Source: Dermacentor variabilis (lineage: Eukaryota; Arthropoda; Arachnida; Ixodida; Ixodidae). Taken from it: a stretch of 64,000 nucleotides of DNA. Under the pieces are notes generated by a model. The model did not search any database, was not told where the DNA came from, and saw nothing but the letters and a program-made list of their open reading frames with translations. Shown one piece after another: positions 19,801-30,031 of this stretch (position 1 is the stretch's first letter; each line of letters starts with the position of its first letter). The DNA lies in contig NC_134569.1 of NCBI RefSeq assembly GCF_050947875.1, positions 13,719,131 to 13,783,130 of the forward strand. Direction: 5' to 3'. The translations under genes were made by a program, and so were the position numbers.

Positions 19801-22411
19801 GGATCTACTTGACAGCGGTGTAGCTACAGCTGGATTAATTGGCGCAGTACGGAAGAATAGGACGTTGTATCTACACGGACCGTCCCCCTTCCTCAGTTAT
19901 GTATATGCGTGCTATGTATTTAGCCTTGGCAGTGTTAGCCAGGGCCACTCAATGCCAACACGGTGGATGTTCATGGAGCACCCTTTCAACCGCAGACGTT
20001 GATGAATCTGGTGGCACGAAGAAGCGAGCTCGGCGTAAGATGTGGTGGGCAGGAAATGTCAGCTGACTCGGCGCTTTAAAGAGCGTAGCAAGTGGTGGGA
20101 TGAGTTAATCAAAAACTGCGATCCCATGTGGAAATGACGTGGCTCACAGATGCTCACTTTGAACGTAGCTGCAAAATAGAAACACCAACTGCGAACAAAT
20201 CCAAAGCAGAAGTACTGGGCTCTCAGTATCGGCGGTATGTTCAATGACAGTGGTACGCTACTTCAAACAACCGGGCACGTAACATAGGTAACACAAGTGG
20301 CGGCCCGAATGGCTTTCCTTGGTTCTTGCGTTTCTCTTCATTCTCGTGTTTGCAAGCGCCGACAAGTGTTTAAACCAACGGGCGCGCCGCATTTCCTACC
20401 CACCAAAGGATGCGAAGACACGCCCTTGAGTGGCCGGGCAGAAAACGACCGCAAACCGAATGGACGTCGCCGCGAAACACCGCGTTCATTTTTTCAGTTG
20501 TTCCTTTGCTGTACTTTTTACTGTTACTATCTCTCAGAAAACACACAGCGGTGGTTCATGGGCGCCCCAGGGCAGACGTCTTCTTGGGAGGCAATGGGCA
20601 GCTGGTGGGGGGAAAAAAAAAAGAGAGAAAAAAGAGAAGGTAGGCAGCCGTCGAACGAGCGCTTCCAGAAAACTTAACGGCTCTCTGGTGCTCCGAGAAC
20701 GCTTGTTCTCAGGCGGCTTTGTTCAGGATGAAAATGCCTTTGGTGCAGTCGCTTGCATTAATGGATACCCAAAAAAAGGGAAAAAAGAAGAGAAAGGCCT
20801 TTCCTCTAGCTGCCCTTACTGTATATTACACCCTATGCCGATGCGTAAAACGCTTCTTTCCAACATCCACTCCTCGTAACGTGACGCACATGTACTGCTC
20901 CGCCGAACCACCAGTCGTGCGGGTTTTTATACGTAAGCGCAATGATGCTTATGTTACGCTTCTGTAAAATGTGGGGCGTCACTATTTTTACAGCGAAGCT
21001 GTATTGACCCTTTTCGCGGCGATCCCGTGGGCACTTCCATGCTTGGTCACGTGCTGACGCGTCCATTGCTTGCCTCAACTGCCTACGTTGCCTCCGCGTT
21101 TACAATGGATGTGTATGACGCCGGTGCGGCTTAGCAAACCTCTGTTTTGGGATATATCGTAGACGGTGACTGGGTGGACGACACGAAGTTGGCGCTAGCT
21201 TCAGATAACATGCAAAATAGCTTTCGGAGCTGATTAAGCTATGTCCAAACGTCGCGAGCGGCATATATGGTGCTTGTTTTAAAAACGAGGCTACATTTGT
21301 ACTCCAAGCTATCCAAACTTCCCGCTCATGAATTTAATCAGGATTAGTGTGTTTTGCTCTTCTTTTTTTAATTGGCAAATATTTTGAAGCAGTGGCTTGT
21401 CACATTTCTGACACTATATTTCCTTGGTGCGGTCACCATCTGATTATTTCTGCCTAATCGCTCGCGGGTGTGCTCAGTTCCGATAGATTTGTTCTTGCTG
21501 CGCGCAAGGCTTGAAACGGAGCCGTCTTGTACATTATAATACCTTGTAGCAAATATTTATTATCGCTAGTAACTCGCTCACTCTTGGGAACCATCACGAA
21601 ACATTCAGCTTCGATCATTCGTGCGGTATCGGTGTAGTCGGTCATTTATTGTGCTTATATAGTGCGCATATATTCAAGTGTAAGCCCATTCATTTATTGA
21701 CACGTTGCCGATAGGGTAGTGCCGAGAGATACTATGCGCGGAACGTACTATGACAGGAGGCGGCGCTACTCCCTTTGTCATTGTTTAACGTGTGGTACTC
21801 ACTCTTGCCCACATTCTGGAGCTGAAGCACTTTCTTTTTTTTTAACGTTAGCGGCACAACGTTGTCTGTTAAGCAAATTTCTGTATCCTCGAAGAAAGCC
21901 GTACATCTTGAAGTGCCGGTAACACGTACGGACAGTTGCAGAAACGCTCCGCGAACTTGGCTACACAGAATCATTCCAGTCCTTAGTATGCCAGTCACTA
22001 TTTTTGAAGCCAACTACTGCACAGGTCTTCAATCCATGTGATTCAATCTGGCATGATTGGAGCGCAGTGCGTTAACGAAAACTCTTTCCCGACAGCTGAT
22101 CGCACACAAGCAAGATGGAAGCGGTAATGGTTTCGTATTACTGCGCTGTCGCTAAGCCGATGTGTGGCGTGCCGCCGAAAGCGCCATCTCGTTTCTCTAG
22201 AACAAACTACTCCGCGAAAAAGGTCAATATGGTTAGCCAATTCGTCTGTCCGTCTGTCGCCTGTAAGCCGAAAACTCCTCCGGCGCTACCCCATACGCAT
22301 GCGCGAAAATAAATAGAGAAAGAAAGACTCGCGATTGGCTGCGCCAGTAGTTACGTCGTTGCTCTCCGTCGCAGCCGAGCTCGCGCGCAGCACTTTCTCT
22401 CCGGCTCCGAA
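19801..22411. other. Stretch with no recognised gene
   Basis: Contains A-rich/G-rich runs (20610-20640 and 20770-20800) and short frames without motifs. Around 20.98-21.01 kb the string ACAGCGAAGCTGT is a short palindrome, and an AGCGAAGCTT-type string recurs near 54502 and 60217; it may mark small repeats. No gene recognised. Confidence 0.4.
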
Positions 22412-22609
22412 ATGGGTAGGCCACGCGTCATATGTGCTCCTGAAGAGCAGGCAGCCTTCGATCAGCAACGCCGCGAGCAGAATCGGGAAAGTGCTCGTCT
22501 ACGCCGTTCCGATGCTGCAAGCCGGGTACAAGAACAGGCTCGTGCAGCCGAGCGCAAGCAGCAACTGCGTACCGAGGATCCGGCAGCCCACCAGGCCGGT
22601 GTTTCATGA
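22412..22609 (+). CDS. Hypothetical short basic protein with bZIP-like basic region
   Basis: The ATG at 22412 opens 65 codons starting MGRPRVICAPEEQAAFDQQ. Residues 20-31 read RREQNRESARLR, close to the bZIP basic-region signature N-R-E-S-A-x-x-x-R, followed by a charged, Gln/Ala-rich helix. There is no leucine heptad zipper, so DNA binding by itself is doubtful. I recall MGRPR...PEE-type short ORFs as recurrent in tick and spider genomes, which would make this a repeat-borne ORF rather than a host gene. It stands alone between unrecognised sequence. It could be a chance frame in GC-rich DNA. Confidence 0.35.
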   Translation: MGRPRVICAPEEQAAFDQQRREQNRESARLRRSDAASRVQEQARAAERKQQLRTEDPAAHQAGVS

Positions 22610-23820
22610 ACGGTCGGGATTAACCAAGTGATAAACACCGGGGCCGCACGTTTCAGCTTCGCTGGTTAGCCCTCTGTACAGAGTGCTTGGGCGGTTACTT
22701 TTTTACTTAGGGGCCTGTAATTACCTAGACCTCATTCGAAAACATTTCTGAAGACGAGGTGACATTCGGAAGAGCTGACGGAGCCTGGTGCGCAAACAAC
22801 GCTGCACTTGGACGTGCCAGTCCTTTCGCTTTCAATTACTTCGAATCCGACACCATGCCGCCGTAGCATTGTGCTTTTGTTCAGTTTCTGGACCAAGCTG
22901 AATGCGATGTCTGACAGTTTCTTTCTTGACAGGGCTTGGCTTGCTCAAGGACTCCTTAGCAAGTTTCTAGCTTTCCCTGTGTATACTAGATAGCATAGTG
23001 AAGCGCCTATAGCGTGGCCTAGATTTGCCGCGCGCAATGTCGTTATTAATTTATTTTTCCATGTTTATTTAGTTTACTGTGAGGGTTTATCTCTACATTT
23101 GTTCGTTTGGTTGTTTCAATAATGCTGCTTTTGTCCACAGTACACCTCATTAGCCATCGCCATAATTATATTACATGCAGGTTTTACGCACTTTACAGCG
23201 ACAGTTTCTTAGGCCTCTTTACAGCCACGTCACATCTACCTCACGTAATTCATTGCTTGACTGCAAACTCGTCAACACTGGCCTGGCGCTCTTTGGCCTT
23301 CTTTGGCCCTTGCGCCAAAAAACCCCATACATCAACAATAATGCTGCTATACCAGCGGTGATGAATCTGGCACAGTTAGCTATGAAGTAGCAAGTTTTCC
23401 CATATATCATCATATAACAAGCAACAACGACGACTGCTATGTGAGAGAATACTCAAGAAACATTAAGAACAAGATAAATCTCGACTACACATTGCTGTTT
23501 TCACGCTGGCCCCGCCGTTCCGCCATCGCGTATGCAAATAAAGACCCAGCTAGAGCTTTGGCTCGACATTTTGTCCGAACATGTGCGAGAACGCGGTAGG
23601 TTGCCTTTCGTCTAGTATATGATTCTAAACATGGACTGCTGCACTCCTCCATCCCCGTGCTGTGCAGTTCGCCCACATTGGTTTCCCATAGCTGCGTTCC
23701 CCGCAGAGACCCGTGCGAAACTTCCCATGTCCGCCGATCCAGACGCATGCATTAACGGAGTGCGCTGCGTTCGTATGCATCTGCGACGCGCATGCAAGCG
23801 CTTACACTTGTCCCCTCGGT
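22610..23820. other. Stretch with no recognised gene
   Basis: AT-rich in 23.0-23.5 kb. Nothing recognised up to the gypsy insertion point. Confidence 0.4.
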
Positions 23821-23824
23821 GCGC
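23821..23824. repeat. 4-bp target-site duplication (GCGC) of the Gmr1-type element, left
   Basis: GCGC immediately precedes the left LTR and recurs at 30867-30870 immediately after the right LTR. The positions are fixed by where the two LTR copies stop matching. Confidence 0.75.
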
Positions 23825-24035
23825 TATTTGAAGTCGTAGGCGATCTCACCGCTGGCAACCAGATATTTGGATCTGACTGCTGGTACGATCTGTTGGGAAC
23901 TCGGCGCTGACGCCCGTGGTTGTACCTGGGTCGCAAGCCCCAAGGGTAGCGTTGGCCTGGCGGCCTGGGGTACAACTGCAAGCATCCGAAGGTCCCGGCA
24001 AAGCATGAGTCGACAGGTAACAACGAAACAACTTG

Positions 24036-24041
24036 TTTATT
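24036..24041 (-). terminator. AATAAA polyadenylation signal in the 3' LTR
   Basis: AATAAA on the minus strand, about 115 nt downstream of the LTR TATA box in element orientation, which is consistent with a U3-R-U5 layout. Confidence 0.6.
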
Positions 24042-24260
24042 TTAACATCGCAAAGAGTTGGCGGTCAGGTTTGACCGAAGTAGAGAGACGGGAGAGCACT
24101 TCACTCAGCAGAAGAAATCGGAGCCCTCCTCTGGCGTCCGGGGGCAGCTGTTTTTATACTCTCGCAGTTGAGGGCAAGAAGGAACCCCTCAAAAGACGAG
24201 CACGTGAATGTACAATGGGCTAATGGTGACGCACACTGTCGTAGCGATGCCGTAGCACCA

Positions 24261-24399
24261 TGTCGTGGCGCTGCGCACGATCTCGTAGCACCTGGTCGTG
24301 GCGCTGCGCAGCACACTGTCGTGGCGCTGCGCAGCATACTGTCGTGGCGCTGCGCAGCATACTGTCGTGGCGCTGCGCAGCACACTGTCGTGGCGCTGC
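24261..24399 (-). repeat. 23-bp tandem repeats inside the LTR
   Basis: About five units of TGTCGTGGCGCTGCGCAGCA plus C/T-AC, upstream of the TATA box in element orientation, hence in U3. The same array is at 30414-30552. Such arrays often act as enhancers in LTRs; that role is inferred. Confidence 0.85.
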
Positions 24400-24432
24400 C
24401 GGTCGGACACAATGACTGTAACGAGAAGATGG

Positions 24433-24575
24433 TCCCTGCTTTGGCATCGCCTGTTTCGGGCACAATGACTGGAACGAGATCCCTGCTTTGGCATCGCCTG
24501 TTTCGGGCCCAATAACTGGAAGGAGATCCCTGCTTTGGCCTCGCCTGTTTCGGGCACAATGACTGGAACGAAATC
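24433..24575 (-). repeat. 47-bp tandem repeats inside the LTR
   Basis: Three units beginning TCCCTGCTTTGGC at 24433, 24480 and 24527 (period 47), also at 30586-30728. They lie in U3 next to the 23-bp array. Confidence 0.85.
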
Positions 24576-24713
24576 CCTAGGCGGTCGCATCGCCGCAGAC
24601 GCGCCTGGAAACACCTGGCGATGAGTGTTGCGGTGACGACGATCGGGCCAAAATGTCCGCCGCCCCGCCGCCGTCGCGCCGGCAAAACCACGTGTCGCAG
24701 GCGAAACGCAACA

Positions 24714-25199
24714 GACCGCCCCGCCGGGGAAAGGAGATCCCGATGGACAGGGGACTGCATCCGCTGTCCGGAGGGATGTCGCTCGATGATGCTCATAACC
24801 GAAGTCGGGCGTCCCTTGACGTTTCTTGAGCGCAGCGCACAGAGAAGGCCTCGTTCTCTCGTTCAGGTTCGCACGGGACACTGCAAAGTGACTTCGGGAG
24901 AGGTCACATTTTTGTTCTCGTTCCCGGCAAGCGTTAGAACTACGCTGAAAACTCAACCGCTCAGTCAGCAAGCACGGCACAACCCTCACTAAGCCCTGCC
25001 AGGCTCTTTCCCCTTTTTATACCACTGCCTAGTTCCTTACAGTAGTCTAGCATCACTCAGAACGCGTCCACAAATTGAAAAATTGCACTAGAAAGCATAT
25101 CATCACTTTGAAACACTAAACAAAAGCAATATGTTAAAAAAAATCCTGCCTCAGGAAGAAAAACATCAGTAACAAACAATTTTGAGGCTGATTCCTACG
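24714..25199 (-). other. 3' noncoding segment of the Gmr1-type element
   Basis: Lies between the gag-pol stop and the 3' LTR. The bases just before the LTR read GGCGGGGCGGTC in element orientation, a poor polypurine tract. No ORF of note. Confidence 0.6.
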
Positions 25200-28100
25200 T
25201 TAGGGGCTTCGACTTAAGCCATCGGCGTTACCGTTGAGACTCCCCTTTTTGTAACGCACCTCAAAGGAATATTGTTGTAAAGCGAGGCTCCAGCGCAGGA
25301 GGCGGCCATTTTTGGGAGAGATGGTCTGCAGCCATTGGAGAGGGCAGTGATCTGTCTCAATGATAAACCTCGAGCCGGCTAGATAGCATGACAATTTCTG
25401 AACGGCCCACACGAGACATGCACACTCTTTCTCGGTGGCGCTATACGCCTGCTCACGACTGGTCAGCTTACGACTAGCATACAGGACGGGGTGTTCTACT
25501 TCTCCATTTTCCCGTTGGCACAGTACAACGCCCATGCCTCGCTCACTAGCATCGCACTGAACAATGAACCCTTTTGTATAGTCTGGCGATCGTAGCACAG
25601 GCTGGCTTGTTAGGGCACTCTTTAGGGCGCTAAAAGCTCTTTCCTTTGTCTCGTCCCAGACGACTGTTTGAGGCTCTGTCTTTCTTAGAGCATCCGTCAG
25701 GGGAGCCGCGATATCAGAGTACCTAGGGATGTACCTCTGATAGTAGCCGGCGACACCTAAGAACGACCGAATATCGGTCTTCGTGCGCGGTTGCGGAAAG
25801 TCTCGCACAGCGGCCACTTTTATTTCAGAGGGGCGGCGACGACCCTGACCAATCACGTGACCGAGGTAGACAACCTCGGCCTGTGCTAACTGGCACTTAG
25901 GAGCCTTGACTGTCAAGCCTGCTTCGCGCAGGCGGGTTAGCACTGCCCGCAAGTGTGTCATATGCTCAGACCAGGATGCGGAGAATATCGCTACGTCGTC
26001 TAGATACGGTAAAGCGAATTCTTGCTGTCCCCGCAACACTTTATCCATGAGACTTGAAAAACAGTATGGCGCGTTCTTCAAACCAAAACTCAACACTTTA
26101 GGACGGAATGTTCCCATTGGTGAAATGAACGCCGCATACCTACTAGCCTCTTCTGTAAGTGGAACCTGCCAATAACCCCTGACAAGATCTAGGGTGGAAA
26201 TAAACTGAGCGCTACTAACTTTCTCAAGGCGCTCCTCGATGTTAGGGATCGGATAAATTTGATCCTTAGTGATGGAATTAAGCCTGCGGTAGTCGACGCA
26301 AGGACGAGGTTCCTTGCCCGGTACCTCAACTAAAATCAAAGGGGAGGTATAATCACTCTCACCTGCCTCAATAACACCGAGCTGTAGCATTTTCTTTACC
26401 TCAGCCTCCATAATATCGCTCTGGCGGGGTGACACCCGATACGCCTTGGATCGTACTGGCTCTGTGGAGGTAAGTTCTATATCATGAGTAAGTACAGAAG
26501 TCCTACCAGGCCTCTCAGAGAACAGACCTTGAAACTCTTGTAATAGCTGGTGTAGTTCGGTTTTCTGCTCGGGCGACAGCGGTGCTTTACTGATAAGGTC
26601 ACTAATGACTTGACCGGTGTCTTCCCTGTTCGTCACTGAGCCTAGTCCCGGAAGCTCGACCGGAAGCTCTTCAGGAACGTTTACCATCATGCACACCACT
26701 GCTTCCCTTTGTCTATAAGGTTTGAGCAGATTACAGTGGTAAACTTGCTGTGCTTTCCGCTTTCCTGGCAGACTTACCACGTAGTTAACGTCCGACAGTT
26801 TCTGAACAATTCGCGCTGGGCCCTCCCACTGCACGTCTAGTTTGTTGTTTAGCGATGTGCGCAATATCATGACCTCATCGCCAACCTCAAAACGACGGGC
26901 CCTGGCTGTCCGATCATAATAAACCTTGGCCCTCTGCTGGGCCTTTGTCATTGCTTCACCTGACAACTCCTGTGCCCTTCTTAAGCGTTCGAGGAGCTTA
27001 AGCACGTACTCCACCACGACTGGGTCGTCGCCCCTACCTTCCCATGATTCTCGAAGCATGCGAAGCGGAGATCGAAGCGAGCGACCGTACACCAGTTCAG
27101 CTGGCGAAAACCCCGTAGCCGCATGCGGCGCGGTCCTTAAAGCAAACATCACCCCAGGCAGACACAGCTCCCAGTCAGTTTGATGTTCAAAACACAAGGC
27201 TCTCAACACGCGCTTCATGACGGAGTGGAGCTTCTCAACGGAATTCGACTGTGGGTGGTACACTGAGCTGTGTAGCAGCTTTACCCCACACCTTTCGAGA
27301 AAAGTTGTCGTCAAAGCGCTAGTAAACACTGTGCCCTGATCTGATTGAATTTCTGCAGGAAAACCAACTCGCGCAAATATGGACAGTAGTGCATTAACTA
27401 TCTCAACTGAGCTGAGTTCTTTAAGCGGCACTGCTTCAGGGAACTTTGTCGCTGGGCAGATCACAGTCAAAATGTGTCTGTACCCCGTGGCTGTTACCGG
27501 CAGAGGTCCCACAGTATCAATAACGAGCCGTCTAAAAGGCTCCGTAATGATAGGTACCAATTTCAACGGCGCCCTCGATTTGTCCCCTGGTTTGCCCACC
27601 CGCTGACAAGTGTCACATGTCCTCACGAAATGGTCTGCGTCCCGAAAACACCCTGGCCAATAGTACTCTTGCAAGAGACGGTCCTTAGTTTTCTTAACTC
27701 CTAGGTGTCCGGACCACGAACCCCCATGTGACAAGCGCAACAGATCCTGACGATAGCATTGAGGCACGACCAGCTGGTCGAACTCCACTCCTCGGCGGTC
27801 TAGATACTTCCGGTACAGGACTCCACCTCTTTCCACAAAACGCGCAGTTTTCCTGGCGATACCTTCTTTGACATTGCAGCGCACGTTTTCCAGGCTGCCA
27901 TCCTTTTTTTGCTCGGCTATCAAAGCCGTCCGGCTGACTTTTAGCAACCTATCAAGTCCGTCTGACGTAGGCGCGATGAGCAAATCAGTAGATAGCTCTT
28001 CTAACTTTCCCGCGTCGGGATTTTCCTCTCCAGTATCTGGCGCCTTCAACGCTACAGACTCAATTCTATTCTGTTCGGGCGTGCTCTGAATATCAGCTTG

Positions 28101-29624
28101 CTGCGCCTCTGACCCTTTTTCGTTGTTTGATAACGTCGGCCCCGCAACTACCGCCTTTGCAGCGAGCTCCCGAACCTTCGATCTGGTTAAGGCCTGAACA
28201 CTAGCTTCACCAAACAAAAGCCCCTTCTCGCGCAGGAGGTGATCGGACCTGTTTGAAAATAGGTACGGGTACTGGGTTGGCAGCATAGATGACACTGCCG
28301 CCTCCGTCTCAAGCGCTCCGAAAGGTCCTTCAATAAGCACTTTTGCTACCGGCAGACACACGCTATGAGCTTCCACGGCTTGCTTGATCCATGCGCACTC
28401 GCCCGTGAACATATGGGGTTCTACGTAAGACGGGTGAACTACATCCATCGTAGCTGCGGAATCGCGAAGCACTCGGCACTCTTTCCCGTTTACGAGGAGG
28501 TCTCGCATGTAAGGCTCAAGAAGCTTCATGTTCTCGTCAGTGCTGCCTATTGAAAAAAACACAACTTTTGGTGTTGTTTCCGGACACTGCGCCGAAAAGT
28601 GACCCGGCTTCTGGCACGTATAACAAACGCCCGCTCGCCTCATCTCGAACCGCTTTCTGCGTTCGGCTTCGGCTGCCGTCTCTTTACGTTTGGTCGGATT
28701 GCTTTCACTCGCATCCTCACTACGCGTGTCCCCCTTAAATCTCCTGGGCGTGAACCTTGGCCTCTCAGACTTGGAGCCAAATTCACCCTTTTGACCGTCC
28801 TTAGCTCCGCGAGCTCGACGCGTCACAAACTCCTCGGCTAGCTCAGCGGCTCTAGCCACCGTACTCACGTCTGGCCTATCCAAGACCCAGTATCGCACGT
28901 TCTCCGGTAACCGACTATAAAACTGTTCTAGCCCGAAACACTGCAGAACTTTATCGTGGTCACCAAACGCTTTCTCTTCTTTGAGCCACTCCTGCATGTT
29001 CGACATAAGCCTATACGCAAACTCTGTATATGACTCACTTTTGCCTTTCTCATTTTCCCGAAACTTCCGACGGAACGCTTCCGCAGACAGCCGGTACTTT
29101 TTTAGCAGACTCGATTTTACTTTGTCGAAATCCTCTGCTTCCTCTCTATCCAAGCGAGCGACTACGTCGGCCGCCTCGCCGGGTAACAAAGTGAGCAAGC
29201 GCTGTGGCCACGTTTCCCGAGAGAACCCCTGCTTCTCGCACGTTCGCTCAAAGTTAACCAGGAACAAACCAATGTCCTCTCCAAGCTTAAACGGCCGCAT
29301 CAGGTCAGTCATTTTGAACAATACGCGTTCTCCTGCACCGTGTGCCTGACTTCCATTACGAGCGCGTTCCATCTCTACCTCGAGACGCTTCATTTCCAAA
29401 GCGTGTTCGCGCTCTTCTTTTTCTTTCTGCTCTTTAAGTTCGCGCTCCTGTCTTTTTGACCTCTCCTCAATAGTCTCAAGGCATTCCGACAGCTCGTCAT
29501 CCTCAGCCTCTAACTCAAGAATAGCCGTTATCAGTTCCGGTTTTCTTAGTTTGTCTGAGACATCCAGACCCAACTCTCTTGCAAGCTCCAACAATTTCGG
29601 TTTGCGCAACGACTTCAAATCCAT
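25200..29624 (-). CDS. Gag-Pol polyprotein, protease-integrase-RT-RNase H order
   Basis: Starts at a true ATG (29624) and runs 1474 codons with no frameshift between gag and pol. Residues 1-40 resemble a SAP-type helix-extended-helix (LRKPKLLELARELGL). A charged coiled coil covers about 45-92. Gag capsid-like sequence follows to about 290, then a CCHC zinc knuckle at C334-C347 (CYTCQKPGHFSAQC). A degenerate retropepsin-like motif, D388-S-A-A, replaces the usual D-S/T-G-A. Integrase comes next: an HHCC zinc domain ending in CDTC (670-673), the catalytic triad D703, D762, E797 (D,D35E spacing) and a GPY/F-like tail (WEGPARIV...NLLKPY) near 955-1000. RT follows with the DLVRGYWQV block and YLDD at 1207-1210. 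RNase H has D1358 in QCDAS, EKECACLVWA and ETDHCPLQW, ending NADGLSRSP. All catalytic residues I can check in integrase, RT and RNase H are present. Confidence 0.96.
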   Translation of the reverse strand: MDLKSLRKPKLLELARELGLDVSDKLRKPELITAILELEAEDDELSECLETIEERSKRQERELKEQKEKEEREHALEMKRLEVEMERARNGSQAHGAGERVLFKMTDLMRPFKLGEDIGLFLVNFERTCEKQGFSRETWPQRLLTLLPGEAADVVARLDREEAEDFDKVKSSLLKKYRLSAEAFRRKFRENEKGKSESYTEFAYRLMSNMQEWLKEEKAFGDHDKVLQCFGLEQFYSRLPENVRYWVLDRPDVSTVARAAELAEEFVTRRARGAKDGQKGEFGSKSERPRFTPRRFKGDTRSEDASESNPTKRKETAAEAERRKRFEMRRAGVCYTCQKPGHFSAQCPETTPKVVFFSIGSTDENMKLLEPYMRDLLVNGKECRVLRDSAATMDVVHPSYVEPHMFTGECAWIKQAVEAHSVCLPVAKVLIEGPFGALETEAAVSSMLPTQYPYLFSNRSDHLLREKGLLFGEASVQALTRSKVRELAAKAVVAGPTLSNNEKGSEAQQADIQSTPEQNRIESVALKAPDTGEENPDAGKLEELSTDLLIAPTSDGLDRLLKVSRTALIAEQKKDGSLENVRCNVKEGIARKTARFVERGGVLYRKYLDRRGVEFDQLVVPQCYRQDLLRLSHGGSWSGHLGVKKTKDRLLQEYYWPGCFRDADHFVRTCDTCQRVGKPGDKSRAPLKLVPIITEPFRRLVIDTVGPLPVTATGYRHILTVICPATKFPEAVPLKELSSVEIVNALLSIFARVGFPAEIQSDQGTVFTSALTTTFLERCGVKLLHSSVYHPQSNSVEKLHSVMKRVLRALCFEHQTDWELCLPGVMFALRTAPHAATGFSPAELVYGRSLRSPLRMLRESWEGRGDDPVVVEYVLKLLERLRRAQELSGEAMTKAQQRAKVYYDRTARARRFEVGDEVMILRTSLNNKLDVQWEGPARIVQKLSDVNYVVSLPGKRKAQQVYHCNLLKPYRQREAVVCMMVNVPEELPVELPGLGSVTNREDTGQVISDLISKAPLSPEQKTELHQLLQEFQGLFSERPGRTSVLTHDIELTSTEPVRSKAYRVSPRQSDIMEAEVKKMLQLGVIEAGESDYTSPLILVEVPGKEPRPCVDYRRLNSITKDQIYPIPNIEERLEKVSSAQFISTLDLVRGYWQVPLTEEASRYAAFISPMGTFRPKVLSFGLKNAPYCFSSLMDKVLRGQQEFALPYLDDVAIFSASWSEHMTHLRAVLTRLREAGLTVKAPKCQLAQAEVVYLGHVIGQGRRRPSEIKVAAVRDFPQPRTKTDIRSFLGVAGYYQRYIPRYSDIAAPLTDALRKTEPQTVVWDETKERAFSALKSALTSQPVLRSPDYTKGFIVQCDASERGMGVVLCQRENGEVEHPVLYASRKLTSREQAYSATEKECACLVWAVQKLSCYLAGSRFIIETDHCPLQWLQTISPKNGRLLRWSLALQQYSFEVRYKKGSLNGNADGLSRSP

Positions 29625-29956
29625 GGCTGCTCTGAATGCTGCTTTCTCTACTGCTTACTATTGTCTTGCCGCAACTAACCCGGCAGCAACGACAACCACA
29701 ATTACCAGCTCTGTTTCTAACACTAACAAAAGCCTGGCAAAGCTCAGAAGAAGAAAGTCCCGCACTCACCAAACCTCGCAGGCAGGAATTCCGCGCAGTC
29801 GTTCCGCTGCAGGCAACCAGTCGTCACACAGGGCTCGTTGCACTGCTCCCGGATCGTCGTTGAGCTGCTCAGCATACTGTCAACTGCATCTCTTTGCTGC
29901 TGGCCTCCGTTGTCGCGATCTCGCCGCTGGCAGACCGTTGTTTGAAGTCGTAGGCG
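29625..29956 (-). other. 5' leader of the Gmr1-type element
   Basis: Noncoding between the primer-binding region and the gag ATG. Contains part of the 39-bp tandem repeat. No upstream ORF of note recognised. Confidence 0.6.
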
Positions 29957-30031
29957 ATCTCACCGCTGCCAACCAGATATTTGAAGTCGTAGGCGATCTC
30001 ACCGCTGGCAACCAGATATTTGGATCTGACT
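29915..30031 (-). repeat. 39-bp triplication spanning the LTR/primer-binding-site junction
   Basis: Three units (29915-29953, 29954-29992, 29993-30031) share GCGATCTC(A/G)CCGCTG and TTTGAAGTCGTAG in the first two; the last is fully inside the LTR and diverges at its end. The 5' LTR edge (29977/29978) falls inside the middle unit, so LTR end and primer-binding region are copies of one sequence. Confidence 0.85.
29957..29977 (-). other. Candidate primer-binding site
   Basis: Directly after the 5' LTR the element reads TCTGGTTGGCAGCGGTGAGA. TGG two bases past the LTR is expected for pairing to a tRNA CCA end. The rest resembles the complement of a tRNA-Leu 3' end, with one extra T. The tRNA assignment is from memory and needs checking. 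Confidence 0.5.

Larger units (their letters stand above)
23825..24713 (-). repeat. 3' LTR of the Gmr1-type element
   Basis: 889 bp. In element orientation it starts TGTTGCG and ends CAAATA, so the termini are TG..TA rather than TG..CA. It matches 29978-30866 at offset 6153. It carries the same 23-bp and 47-bp internal tandem repeats, the TATA-like TATAAAAA and an AATAAA (24036-24041, reverse), which would serve as the polyadenylation signal in this copy. Confidence 0.93.

Noticed and set aside
24261..24575. CRISPR-like regularly spaced repeats
   Set aside because: Head-to-tail arrays inside an LTR, present in both LTR copies; no unique spacers and a eukaryotic context.
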